Origin: CBCYMI01 sp965183855
GTDB lineage: Bacteria; Pseudomonadota; Alphaproteobacteria; Caulobacterales; Maricaulaceae
Reading direction: 5' to 3'
Assembly (NCBI GenBank): GCA_965183855.1
Contig: CBCYMI010000028.1
Coordinates: forward strand, 1-64,000
DNA length: 64,000 bases
In this document: one piece after another, positions 17,639 to 25,984 of the stretch
Layout: each line of letters begins with the position of its first letter
Numbering within the stretch: the stretch's first letter is position 1
Made by a program: the position numbers and the translations under genes
Notes under the pieces: generated by a model
The model's input: the letters and a program-made list of their open reading frames with translations, nothing else
What the model was told of the DNA's origin: nothing
Database searches by the model: none

Positions 17639-19861
17639 TTATTTATCAAACAGGTTTTTTAATAAATCCTTTGCTTTATCTTCAATTTTTTCCTTTTTTT
17701 CTGGTTTTTTCTGTTGATCTTTTTGATCCTTAGACGAATCATTCTTTGGATCAATAATATTTTTAAGGAAATCAGACGTATTTTTATCCAGATTTTTCTC
17801 GATTAATTTTAATCCTTCTTTTTTAATTTCTTTTCTGGCATTTCGTTCAACAATTTTTTCTACCCGATCAATATCAAGCGTAATTTTAGGATCTGTTAAA
17901 CTTCCTTGAATAATAATATCAAAAGGAAGGAAATTATTTTTATCTGTTTGATCATTGGTTGAGGTCTTTGTGAGTTTAGGTGTTAATCTATATGCAATCT
18001 GTTTTTGAACAAGAGAAAGGTTTCCTTTTCCAAACACATTCAAATATGGCATGCTCATCACAAGATCATCATTGTTTACAACGCCATTAACAAGCTGAAA
18101 ACTCCCATTCATCTTAGAAAAATCGGTTGATTGTTCAGGTGAGATATATTGATAGATAGATTTTGACTGTATTAATTCTTTCCCAAGCTTTGTTAAAGAC
18201 TGGATGGATTGTTTTTTAAGTAAAGGCTCTATGGTTCTAGCAATTTGTCCAATATTAATTCCAGAAATTTTTCCATCCTCAACCGTAAAATGCCCTTCCC
18301 CGCTTAGATTTCGAACGATTAGATCCTGTGAATTTCCTTTTGTTTTTAAACTGATTGTAACGCCTGTTTTTCCTTTAAGCTTATCTATTTTTACAACAGA
18401 GCTTAAAAATGGATATAATTCAAAATCATGCAAATCCGCTTTAAGATTAAACAATGGCTGTGACGTTCTGGCATTTAAGGTTAAATCTCCACTTCCAATT
18501 CCATCATAAGCGTTTAATTCTGACATTAGCATTCTTAATTTTGCATTTGAAAGATCTGTTTTAATCTTCATTTTATCAATCACTATATCATTAAACGCAA
18601 TCTTTGAAAGATCGAGGTCAAACAAAGCATTAATCTGTCCTAAAGCAGAAAAATCCATTGCTTCTTTTGACCATTCCTGCGTTTGATTTTGAGTATTTTT
18701 CGCTTGCTCGGAGGATATTTCTTTTGAAGCGGATTCTGTTTTTTGATCAGAAGATGAAGAAGAGGGAAAGGTCTCCAGAGTTTTCGTAGAAATTGGTGGC
18801 GTTTCCTGAAAATAAGGGGTAAGATTTAATTCAGGAATAGACAAGTGTGCTTTTACAAACGGCTTTTTCTGAGACCAGTCTATATCAAGCGTGCCATTGG
18901 CTTTGATTTTATCAAAATTCACGAGAAGGTCAGAATATTCAACCCCCTTTAATCCTCCTGATAGCTTTCCTTCAAGACGAAATTTATCAAATACATCCCT
19001 CTTATTTCCTAATTCCATCTTAAAGATTTCAGCCAGTTTTTTAAGGTCTACCAGATTAATAATCAGGTTTCCTGAAAAATCTGGCTGATGACTTTGTAAA
19101 AACTGTCCTGTAAAGTCTGCTTTTACCAATTCTGTTTTTAAATGAAGCGAAAAAGGCGTTTCTTTTGCTTCAAAAAAACGGTTTAAAGAATCAAGCTTTA
19201 ACGCTGTTTCTATCCGATTTTTCTTATACTGGAAGCCTCCATTTAGTATAAAAGGCTGATGCAAGGATGGCATTTCTACAGAAAGGCTGACCTGATTAAT
19301 CTCCAGATTTTTATTCGTCATGCCATCTTGATATAGCAATAATCCATCTTCAATATGAATACGATCCAGCCTTAAATCTTTTAAGGGCAGGATATCGGGT
19401 CTTCTTTCAAAAGGCTTTTTAGCATGCGTTTTAGCATGCGTTTTATCTTTGGGTTGCTTTTCAGGCTCTGTTTTTTCTCCAAATGCCCAGTTAATTTCTC
19501 CTTTTTTATTTTTTTCCAGATAAATTTTTGGGCTTTTAAGCGTAAATTCATTAATTTCAACTTTTTTTTGTAATAATGCCCATAATTTAAGGCTCGCTTT
19601 CATTTTTTTGAGCTCAATCAAGGCAGGCCGTGAGAATTCCTTTGTATTTTCAACAACAATATTATGTGCGGTAACACTCACAGGAGGAAAAAGCGATAAC
19701 CCGATCTTTCCATTAATTTTAACAGGACGATTAAGTGCTTCACTTGCGTTTTTCTCAATCTGTTTTTTATAATAGGAAGTTGGAATAAAAAATGGGAGTG
19801 CAATCAAAGCAACAAGAATAATCAAAAGAAAGGAGAATAAAATCATTAAAAGCTTTTTCAT
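17639..19861 (-). CDS. AsmA-family protein
   Basis: 740 aa. N-terminal membrane helix (LLMILFSFLLIILVALIALPFF) followed by the AsmA opening pattern: ALNRPVKINGKIGLSLFPPVSVTAHNIVVEN, with the conserved G-x-(x)-SLFP. Middle region with low-complexity Ser/Glu/Gln linker (about 345-395). The C-terminal AsmA core contains KLKGKTGVTISLKTKGN and GEGHFTVEDGKISGINIGQI. The tail is Lys/Asp-rich. AsmA-like proteins bridge the periplasm and are thought to move phospholipid toward the outer membrane. Monocistronic as far as seen. Length fits the family. Confidence 0.85.
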   Translation of the reverse strand: MKKLLMILFSFLLIILVALIALPFFIPTSYYKKQIEKNASEALNRPVKINGKIGLSLFPPVSVTAHNIVVENTKEFSRPALIELKKMKASLKLWALLQKKVEINEFTLKSPKIYLEKNKKGEINWAFGEKTEPEKQPKDKTHAKTHAKKPFERRPDILPLKDLRLDRIHIEDGLLLYQDGMTNKNLEINQVSLSVEMPSLHQPFILNGGFQYKKNRIETALKLDSLNRFFEAKETPFSLHLKTELVKADFTGQFLQSHQPDFSGNLIINLVDLKKLAEIFKMELGNKRDVFDKFRLEGKLSGGLKGVEYSDLLVNFDKIKANGTLDIDWSQKKPFVKAHLSIPELNLTPYFQETPPISTKTLETFPSSSSSDQKTESASKEISSEQAKNTQNQTQEWSKEAMDFSALGQINALFDLDLSKIAFNDIVIDKMKIKTDLSNAKLRMLMSELNAYDGIGSGDLTLNARTSQPLFNLKADLHDFELYPFLSSVVKIDKLKGKTGVTISLKTKGNSQDLIVRNLSGEGHFTVEDGKISGINIGQIARTIEPLLKKQSIQSLTKLGKELIQSKSIYQYISPEQSTDFSKMNGSFQLVNGVVNNDDLVMSMPYLNVFGKGNLSLVQKQIAYRLTPKLTKTSTNDQTDKNNFLPFDIIIQGSLTDPKITLDIDRVEKIVERNARKEIKKEGLKLIEKNLDKNTSDFLKNIIDPKNDSSKDQKDQQKKPEKKEKIEDKAKDLLKNLFDK

Positions 19862-20038
19862 GAGAACACCAGAATTTATGTTAATTTTGTGCTAATATTT
19901 AATAAGGCAATCTTTATGGACTCACTATCATTATGAATCAATCAATATTCATAATACAAAAGCCTATATGAATCAATACTTGATTCATTTTGTAAAATTT
20001 GTATAAAATGAATTATCCAGATTAGGGAGAATAGACAT

Positions 20039-20851
20039 ATGCAAAAGCAAACAGGTATAAAACCCATAGCTATGAAACCCATTGTGATGAATCGTCGAGA
20101 ATTGGTAACAGGTCTTGCAGCGGGAACAATTGTTCCTTTTATTGAAGGATGTGTACAAAATTCTGCTCTTGGTAGAAACCAGCTCTTACTAGTCTCAGAT
20201 GGTCAACTTGCTCAATTATCTGCCTCTGCCTGGCGAGATATCAAGCACACTCAGCGCGCTTCATCGGATAGAGTGTTAAGAAGGAAAGTTGAACGCGTTG
20301 GCAGTCGCATTGCGGATTCCGCGGGATTACAAAACTTAAACTGGGAATTTGAGGTCTTTGATAATGATCAAATTAATGCCTGGGTTATGCCAGGTGGAAA
20401 AGTCGGATTTTATAAAGGCATATTAGATATTATGGATAATGATGATCAGGTCTCTGTTGTAATGGGACATGAAGTCGGTCATGTGGTAGGTCATCATGCC
20501 GCAGAACGCTATAGTCAAAAACTTGCTGCAAATGTCGGCATGACCATTGCCCAAATTGCCTTGGCAAGCTCTGATATCAGCTATAAGCATGAACTTGCTG
20601 CAATCTTGGGCGCGGGTGTTACATTCGGAGTAATCCTACCCTATTCACGCAAGCATGAATATGAAGCGGACAGGCTTGGAGTTGGGTTTATGGGTAAATC
20701 AAACTATAATGTCCAAGAAGCATTGAATTTCTGGCAAAGAATGTCTTCTAAAAACAAACGCAAACCTTTAGAATTTATGTCAACCCACCCTTCTGATGAA
20801 AACCGGATCAGGGCAATGAGAAGCTATATTAATCGAATGGGATTATTATAA
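20039..20851 (+). CDS. M48-family periplasmic metallopeptidase
   Basis: 270 aa; TAGGGAGA upstream of ATG 20039. Zinc motif H144-E145-V-G-H148 within VMGHEVGHVVGHH, and the third ligand region KHEYEADRLG (E207, D211), as in LoiP/YcaL/BepA-type M48 proteases. The N-terminus has NRRELVTGLAAGT, a twin-arginine-like signal, and FIEGC (C38), a possible lipidation site with an atypical Glu; either would place it in the periplasm. Conserved NAWVMPGGKVGFYKGIL precedes the catalytic helix and THPSDENRI follows it, both family hallmarks. Likely role: envelope protein quality control. It is divergent from the asmA-like gene. Confidence 0.9.
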   Translation: MQKQTGIKPIAMKPIVMNRRELVTGLAAGTIVPFIEGCVQNSALGRNQLLLVSDGQLAQLSASAWRDIKHTQRASSDRVLRRKVERVGSRIADSAGLQNLNWEFEVFDNDQINAWVMPGGKVGFYKGILDIMDNDDQVSVVMGHEVGHVVGHHAAERYSQKLAANVGMTIAQIALASSDISYKHELAAILGAGVTFGVILPYSRKHEYEADRLGVGFMGKSNYNVQEALNFWQRMSSKNKRKPLEFMSTHPSDENRIRAMRSYINRMGLL

Positions 20852-21571
20852 TAAATAGAATAAACAAATAAAACCAATTTATAAAAACAGGATAGCTTAA
20901 CCTGCGATCAAATCCAAAGCGCCTATTTGTATCTTAATGAAATCATTCAACTAACAAAACAGATAAAATAATCGAATAAATAAATCATAGAAGAAGATAA
21001 AAATAAAACAAAAGAGTAAAATTCTAAAATATTCTATCTCTTTTGCTAAGTCAAACCCTTGGATTTAAAGAGAATTATATTTTCAAAATATACATTAAAC
21101 CATGCTTGGCAAACGGCTTGAAAACAGGATTAAAAAGAATAAATTCTACCAAAATATAATGGAAAACTCCTTATTTTTAGCCCTTCATAACAGATATTAA
21201 GTGATATCATTTCAATAAAACTTAACCCCCTATCATCTGTTTTAATAAATGGTTGAATAAAAATATTACGCTCTTCTATGTTTTCCTTTTTCATGATCCA
21301 TTCCAGCTTTTCAAGCTTGTTTGCTTCCCTTTCCAACTCGTCTTGTTTTCTTCTTCTAATTTTAGTCTTTAAAACAGCATTCTAAATCCATTTTTTTCTT
21401 TTTTATTTATAAGTTTTCTTTCTATTTGTCTTAAAAGAAAATCTTGCTTTTAAGCATTTACAGCGCTTTTAAATCTGAATATATAATTTTGTGCCCTGCC
21501 AGCAAAAAGAATGTATTTTATCCCTTGTCATTCAAAGAATCACAGTATAGTAATAATCGCATTATATAGAT
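20852..21571. other. Gene-poor AT-rich spacer with a possible gene remnant
   Basis: Mostly AT-rich non-coding sequence. On - at 21130-21336 an open stretch reads as 68 aa (LEREANKLEKLEWIMKKE, then ICYEGLKIRSFPLYFG), but the only start is TTG and the frame extends upstream to a stop without ATG. Its composition looks protein-like, so it may be the tail of a decayed gene. No ribosome site was found. Nothing else recognisable up to the tRNA. Confidence 0.3.
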
Positions 21572-21648
21572 GCCGCGGTAGCTCAGTTGGTTAGAGCGCT
21601 TGATTGTGGATCAAGAGGTCCGGGGTTCGATTCCCTGCCGTGGTACCA
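21572..21648 (+). tRNA. tRNA-His (GTG anticodon)
   Basis: Complete cloverleaf: acceptor GCCGCGG pairs with CCGTGGT; D arm AGCTCAGTTGG; anticodon arm CTTGATTGTGGATCAAG with GTG in the loop; T arm CGGGG-TTCGATT-CCCTG; encoded CCA. The base before position 1 is T, so no G-1 is encoded. The discriminator is A73 and the first pair is G1-U72. Loss of G-1 with A73 is a known feature of alphaproteobacterial tRNA-His, which is direct support for the taxonomic placement. Confidence 0.97.
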
Positions 21649-22140
21649 TTATATCTTTTTATATAAAACAAGCAAGATTAACAAGAATAAATTTTGTGTA
21701 AAGAATTTTATATATCAAATCATAATACGCTTTTTTATGCTATTAAACATAGAATCATTTATCTCTTTCTTAAAAAAACCGGGTAATCTTAAACTCAGAT
21801 ACAAAACCTTTTAAAAACAGATCTTTTATCAAATCAAATTTCAAATCCCCTATCCAAACAGATTAAATATTCTGTTTTTTATTGAAAATAAAGTTTCTCT
21901 TCTCTATTAGATATCATTTTATATTAAGGCTAAAAGAATTTAACAAAATAAATCAGAAAATTTAATTTATTTTTTTTTGTTGTTAATAAAAAATTAAGGT
22001 TTTCTTTATATTCAGAATATAACTTATAAAGTTAGAAACATAGCACAAGATCAAGATGATAAAAAAATATAGGTTGAAAAGCCTATATTTTTTTATGTGT
22101 AGAAAGCATTTTTTCCTATCTGTTTTTTCAAAATCCCTAA
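21649..22140. other. AT-rich spacer, nothing recognised
   Basis: About 490 bases of strongly AT-rich sequence between tRNA-His and the 78-bp array. The short frames here have no ribosome site or protein-like composition. Near 22055-22095 an AAAAATATAGG...CCTATATTTTTTTATG inverted repeat (ATATAGGttgaaaagCCTATAT) could form a terminator for the tRNA transcript. Confidence 0.4.
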
Positions 22141-22149
22141 AATATACAA

Positions 22150-23165
22150 ATAAGCTCTTAAGCTTAATCTTGCTAATTAGCGACACACATTCGTGTGTGC
22201 TTTTTTTAAGAGCGCTCAGTATCAATGTTAAGCTCTTAAGCTTAATCTTGCTAATTAGCGACACACATTCGTGTGTTATTTCTTAAAGCGCGCTGAGTAG
22301 AAACATTAAGCTCTTAAGTTTAATCTTGCTAGTTAGCGACACACATTCGTGTGTTATTTCTTAAAGCGCGCTGAGTAGAAACATTAAGCTCTTAAGTTTA
22401 ATCTTGCTAGTTAGCGACACACATTCGTGTGTGCTTTTTTTAAGAGCGTTCAGTATCAATGTTAAGCTCTTAAGCTTAATCTTGCTAATTAGCGACACAC
22501 ATTCGTGTGTTATTTCTTAAAGCGCGCTGAGTAGAAACATTAAGCTCTTAAGTTTAATCTTGCTAATTAGCGACACACATTCGTGTGTGCTTTTTTTAAG
22601 AGCGTTCAGTATCAATGTTAAGCTCTTAAGCTTAATCTTGCTAATTAGAGACACACATTCGTGTGTTATTTCTTAAAGCGCGCTGAGTAGAAACATTAAG
22701 CTCTTAAGTTTAATCTTGCTAATTAGAGACACACATTCGTGTGTTATTTCTTAAAGCGCGCTGAGTAGAAACATTAAGCTCTTAAGTTTAATCTTGCTAG
22801 TTAGCGACACACATTCGTGTGTTATTTCTTAAAGCGCGCTGAGTAGAAACATTAAGCTCTTAAGTTTAATCTTGCTAGTTAGCGACACACATTCGTGTGT
22901 GCTTTTTTTAAGAGCGTTCAGTATCAATGTTAAGCTCTTAAGCTTAATCTTGCTAATTAGAGACACACATTCGTGTGTTATTTCTTAAAGCGCGCTGAGT
23001 AGAAACATTAAGCTCTTAAGTTTAATCTTGCTAATTAGAGACACACATTCGTGTGTTATTTCTTAAAGCGCGCTGAGTAGAAACATTAAGCTCTTAAGTT
23101 TAATCTTGCTAGTTAGCGACACACATTCGTGTGTTATTTCTTAAAGCGCGCTTAGTATATAAAAT
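22150..23165 (+). repeat. Thirteen-copy array with an exact 78-bp period
   Basis: The hairpin ACACACATTCGTGTGT occurs at 22183, 22261, 22339, 22417, 22495, 22573, 22651, 22729, 22807, 22885, 22963, 23041 and 23119, every 78 bases without exception. Two linker types recur: one with TTTTTTTAAGAGCGTTCAG and TATCAATGTT, the other with ATTTCTTAAAGCGCGCTGAG and TAGAAACATT. They follow a partly repeated order, indicating duplication of multi-unit blocks. It lies between tRNA-His (+) and the glycosyltransferase remnant (-), which converge. Confidence 0.97.
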
Positions 23166-23199
23166 AAGGTCCAGAGTGTCATATTTTAAAACTTGGGAT

Positions 23200-23340
23200 A
23201 AGCTTACATTAAAATAGATAAAAATTCAATAGAATAATGTAAAACCAGACTAAAATTGTATAAAGATAGAGATCATTAACTCATAATATTGATATAATCT
23301 ATTTATAGGGCATATAAAACTTTATTATAGATCTTCTTAA
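23200..23340. repeat. Diverged orphan copy of the bacteriocin upstream block
   Basis: Contains GATAGAGATCATTAACTCAT, then TATTGATATAATCTATTTATAG and CTTTATTATAG in pieces that match the ~95-bp block found upstream of the bacteriocin genes from 38 kb onward. No leader peptide or bacteriocin frame is attached here. It may be the footprint of a lost cassette or an independent member of the repeat family. Confidence 0.6.
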
Positions 23341-23425
23341 AAGCACTTAGTATATAAAAATAAGACTTTTAAGTTTAATCTTGCTAATTAGCGTACCTAA
23401 ATAAAGTCAGCCCTTTGGCTGCGAA
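23340..23425 (+). repeat. Single modular repeat with right-end hairpin
   Basis: One unit: AGCACTTAGTATATAAAAATAAG, shortened here to its landmarks TTAGTATATAAAAATAAG and CTTTTAAG, then GTACCTAAATAAAGTCAGCC and the terminal hairpin CAGCCCTTTGGCTG. The hairpin encodes the C-terminal SQRADFI and stop of the glycosyltransferase remnant on the - strand. Confidence 0.88.
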
Positions 23426-24559
23426 CGTGTGTGGTTTTAAGGAGCGTTTCAAGTTTTTTCGATTGTATCTTTAAATTAAACTGTTCTAACGCTCTTTTTC
23501 TTCCTGCATCCCCAAATCTTGCCACCTCGTCAAAATCAGATAAAGCCTTCTTTAAACAGGCTTTAAAAGCTTGTTTATTTCCCTCTTTAAAAATCCAACC
23601 TGTTTGACCATCAAGAACCGCTTCTGGCAAACCTGCATGATCAGAACTAATAATAGCAGCACCAGACATCATGCCTTCCAGCGCAATCATTGGTAATCCT
23701 TCACAATCTCCATTTGACGCCATTTTTGATGGAACAAGAACCAGTTTTGCTGAAGATAAATACACTCTGATTTGCTCTGGAGAAACCCAGCCTGGAAATT
23801 CCGCATGAATCCCAGAATGCATTAATTGAGATCTTGCTTGATCCCATAATGCTCCACTACCCAAAAAGAAAAATTGCCAATCATGAATTGGTTTAAATCC
23901 TTCTTGCGTTAACTCAATTAATGCCTGAACAATTAAATCAATTCCTTTTTTTTCAACCATACGACCTGCAAAAACAACCCTGTTTTCTTTTTTCGATGGA
24001 TAAAAATAATCTGGATCAACACCATTATAATGCGTTTGAACCCTTTTCTCTAAAGCGCCTTGTGCCAATAATCTTGCCTTTATAAAATCCGAAACCGCTA
24101 AAATTAAATCTGCAGATCTAAATAAATCCGCACGCCTTCGATTATAGCTTTTTAAAAATATTCTGATCTGTATGACTCCGCTTGGTCGCATCCGCGCCAT
24201 GATAGGTAACAATTAAAGGAAGATTTAAAATTCTGGATAAAGGTAAAGCATATGCGCCACTTTTGCCAAAATGTGCATGTATTACTCCAAATTCCCGCTT
24301 TCTTAAAACATGAACCAAACGATTAGGAAGAATTCCCATCACATGAAATAAAAAACGCTCTATTGATTTAAATCGATAAAATGAATTAAAATCCAATACA
24401 AAATTCAGATTAATAATAGATCGACGTTCTGACTGTTTTCTTAAATGCCCACTATAAAATACTTCTAAATCTTGAAAAAGCGTAATACGCCCTTTGAATA
24501 AAGCTTTCAGAAGGTAAAAAAAGCTTGTCTCGATAAACCAATATTCGATGATGATCCAT
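23397..24559 (-). pseudogene. Group-1 glycosyltransferase (GT4-like), two frameshifts
   Basis: Reading from ATG 24559 gives RILVYRDKLFLPSESFIQRA, the typical N-terminus of GT-B glycosyltransferases. The frame breaks at an A4 run (24456-24459, one base too many), resumes as YSGHLRKQSERR through HAHFGKSGAYALPLSRILNLPL, and breaks again at the T5 run 24149-24153 before SYNRRRADLFRSADLILAVSDF. The C-terminal donor domain is complete: VVFAGRMVEKKGIDLIVQAL and CEGLPMIALEGMMSGAAIISS (E-x7-E motif region). Removing one base at each site restores a protein of about 385 aa. Expected role: sugar transfer in envelope polysaccharide synthesis. The C-terminus is repeat-encoded. Decay or sequencing error. 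Confidence 0.8.
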
Positions 24560-24914
24560 ATAAGACTCTTATCATAATGGCGAAATTATATATATAAACC
24601 TACCTATATATCATAGAGTTCATAAAAACAATTCCAGCTAATCATTCTCTTTTAAAAAACTTAAAATCTTACCTAGTTAAACATGATTTAACGCTTAAAA
24701 TAATCAAGCCTTTCTTAAAACCAGAATATCTTAAAAAACCTAAGAAAATAAAAGGAAACCCATAAAAAAATTATTTTAAAGTCCGTATTTTAAACTCCTG
24801 ATAAAAAATTCTTTAAACACGCACACTCTTTTTTTACAAAAAAAATCTTGATAAAATAAAAAAATAGATTAAAATGCATTCCAAACAAGCGGTCATAAAA
24901 TAAAAGCGGGATAG
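24560..24914. other. AT-rich spacer, nothing recognised
   Basis: 355 bases without a convincing frame, hairpin terminator or member of the repeat families. It separates the broken glycosyltransferase start from the minisatellite. Confidence 0.5.
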
Positions 24915-25692
24915 AAATTGCAGGCAGAGATTAGAAATTGCAGACAGAGATTAGATGCCGCGGACAGAAATAGAGGCTGCGGGCAGAGATTAGATGCCGC
25001 GGACAGAAATAGAGGCTGCGGGCAGAGATTAGAGGCTGCAGACAGAGATTAGATGCCGCGGACAGAAATAGAGGCTGCGGGCGGAGATTAGAGGCCGCGG
25101 ACAGAAATAGAGGCTGCAGGCAGAGATTAGATGCCACGGACAGAAATAGAGGCTGCAGGCAGAGATTAGATGCCGCGGACAGAAATAGAGGCCGCGGGCA
25201 GAGATTAGATGCCGCGGACAGAAATAGAGGCTGCGGGCAGAGATTAGATGCCGCGGACAGAAATAGAGGCTGCAGGCAGAGATTAGATGCCGCGGACAGA
25301 AATAGAGGCTGCAGACAGAGATTAGATGCCGCGGATAGAAATAGAGGCTGCAGGCAGAGATTAGATGCCGCGGACAGAAATAGAGGCTGCAGGCAGAGAT
25401 TAGATGGCCGCGGACAGAAATAGAGGCTGCAGGCAGAGATTAGATGCCGCGGACAGAAATAGAGGCCGCGGGCAGAGATTAGATGCCGCGGACAAAAATA
25501 GAGGCCGCGGACAGAAATAGAGGCCGCGGGCAGAGATTAGATGCCGCGGACAGAAATAGAGGCTGCGGGCAGAGATTAGATGCCGCGGACAGAAATAGAG
25601 GCTGCAGGCAGAGATTAGATGCCGCGGACAGAAATAGAGGCTGCGGGCGGAGATTAGAGGCTACAGACAGAAATAGAGGCTGCGGGCATAAG
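24915..25692. repeat. Minisatellite, ~39-bp unit, about 20 copies
   Basis: The unit is two related halves of 19-20 bases: GCAGAGATTAGATGCCGCG and GACAGAAATAGAGGCTGCAG. Spacing of ACAGAAATAG is 39 bases for most copies (for example 24964 to 25003), with occasional extra half units (25003 to 25062). Differences are mainly transitions (GCAG/GCGG/GCCG). GC content is visibly above the flanks. Because 39 is divisible by 3, open frames appear on both strands, but there is no ribosome site. It lies just upstream of the trp leader. Confidence 0.95.
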
Positions 25693-25800
25693 CTTTAGAT
25701 TAGCAATGCCTCTCGAAATGAAACAAAAAACCTGCGGATATAGGTTTTAAAATGAGCAATAAACGCTCACGAATGAGATAAATTAAAGAAATAAAACCCC

Positions 25801-25881
25801 ATGATGATCAAATTAAAAATACATTTCTCAGTTCAAAAAACAGGATGGTGGTCTGGTATCATCAGGCCTATTTGTATCTAA
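25801..25881 (+). CDS. trpL: trp operon leader peptide
   Basis: 26-codon frame from ATG 25801 (a second ATG at 25804) to TAA 25879. Codons 16 and 17 are adjacent TGG TGG (25846-25851), the hallmark of a tryptophan attenuator. The stop is followed 29 bases later by a strong terminator and then by trpE. With Trp-tRNA available the ribosome finishes and the terminator forms; starvation stalls it at the Trp pair and should favour an antiterminator. GGCCT at 25865-25869 can pair with AGGCC at 25909-25913, which includes the first bases of the terminator stem. Ribosome site is weak. Leader peptides of this kind control trpE in other Alphaproteobacteria such as Sinorhizobium. Confidence 0.85.
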   Translation: MMIKLKIHFSVQKTGWWSGIIRPICI

Positions 25882-25909
25882 TTCTCTCTTATACCAATGA
25901 TCAATAAAA

Positions 25910-25936
25910 GGCCCGCTCTTAGCGGGCTTTTTTTTA
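25910..25936 (+). terminator. trp attenuator terminator
   Basis: GCCCGCT (25911-25917), loop CTT, AGCGGGC (25921-25927), followed by eight T. It is a perfect 7-bp GC-rich stem placed between the leader peptide and trpE (ATG 25985), so it would stop transcription before the operon unless the antiterminator forms. Confidence 0.92.
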
Positions 25937-25984
25937 ATTTAACCGCAATAGAAAAACTGCTTTATACGCTCGCAAGGAAAAATC

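Noticed and set aside
21587..21814. 75-aa frame starting within the tRNA-His gene
   Set aside because: It overlaps the tRNA and then AT-rich spacer. It has no ribosome site and no protein-like composition.
21983..22286. Frames of 76-93 aa over the start of the 78-bp array
   Set aside because: They translate repeat units, giving periodic sequence on both strands, with no start signals.
22150..23165. CRISPR array
   Set aside because: The full 78-base unit is conserved; there are no unique spacers between short repeats and no cas genes. Linkers are two recurring types.
24915..25698. Protein-coding repeats in the minisatellite (13-residue periodic frames on both strands)
   Set aside because: Open frames follow from the 39-base unit being divisible by three. 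They lack ribosome sites and occur on both strands, and a few off-length units shift the frame.
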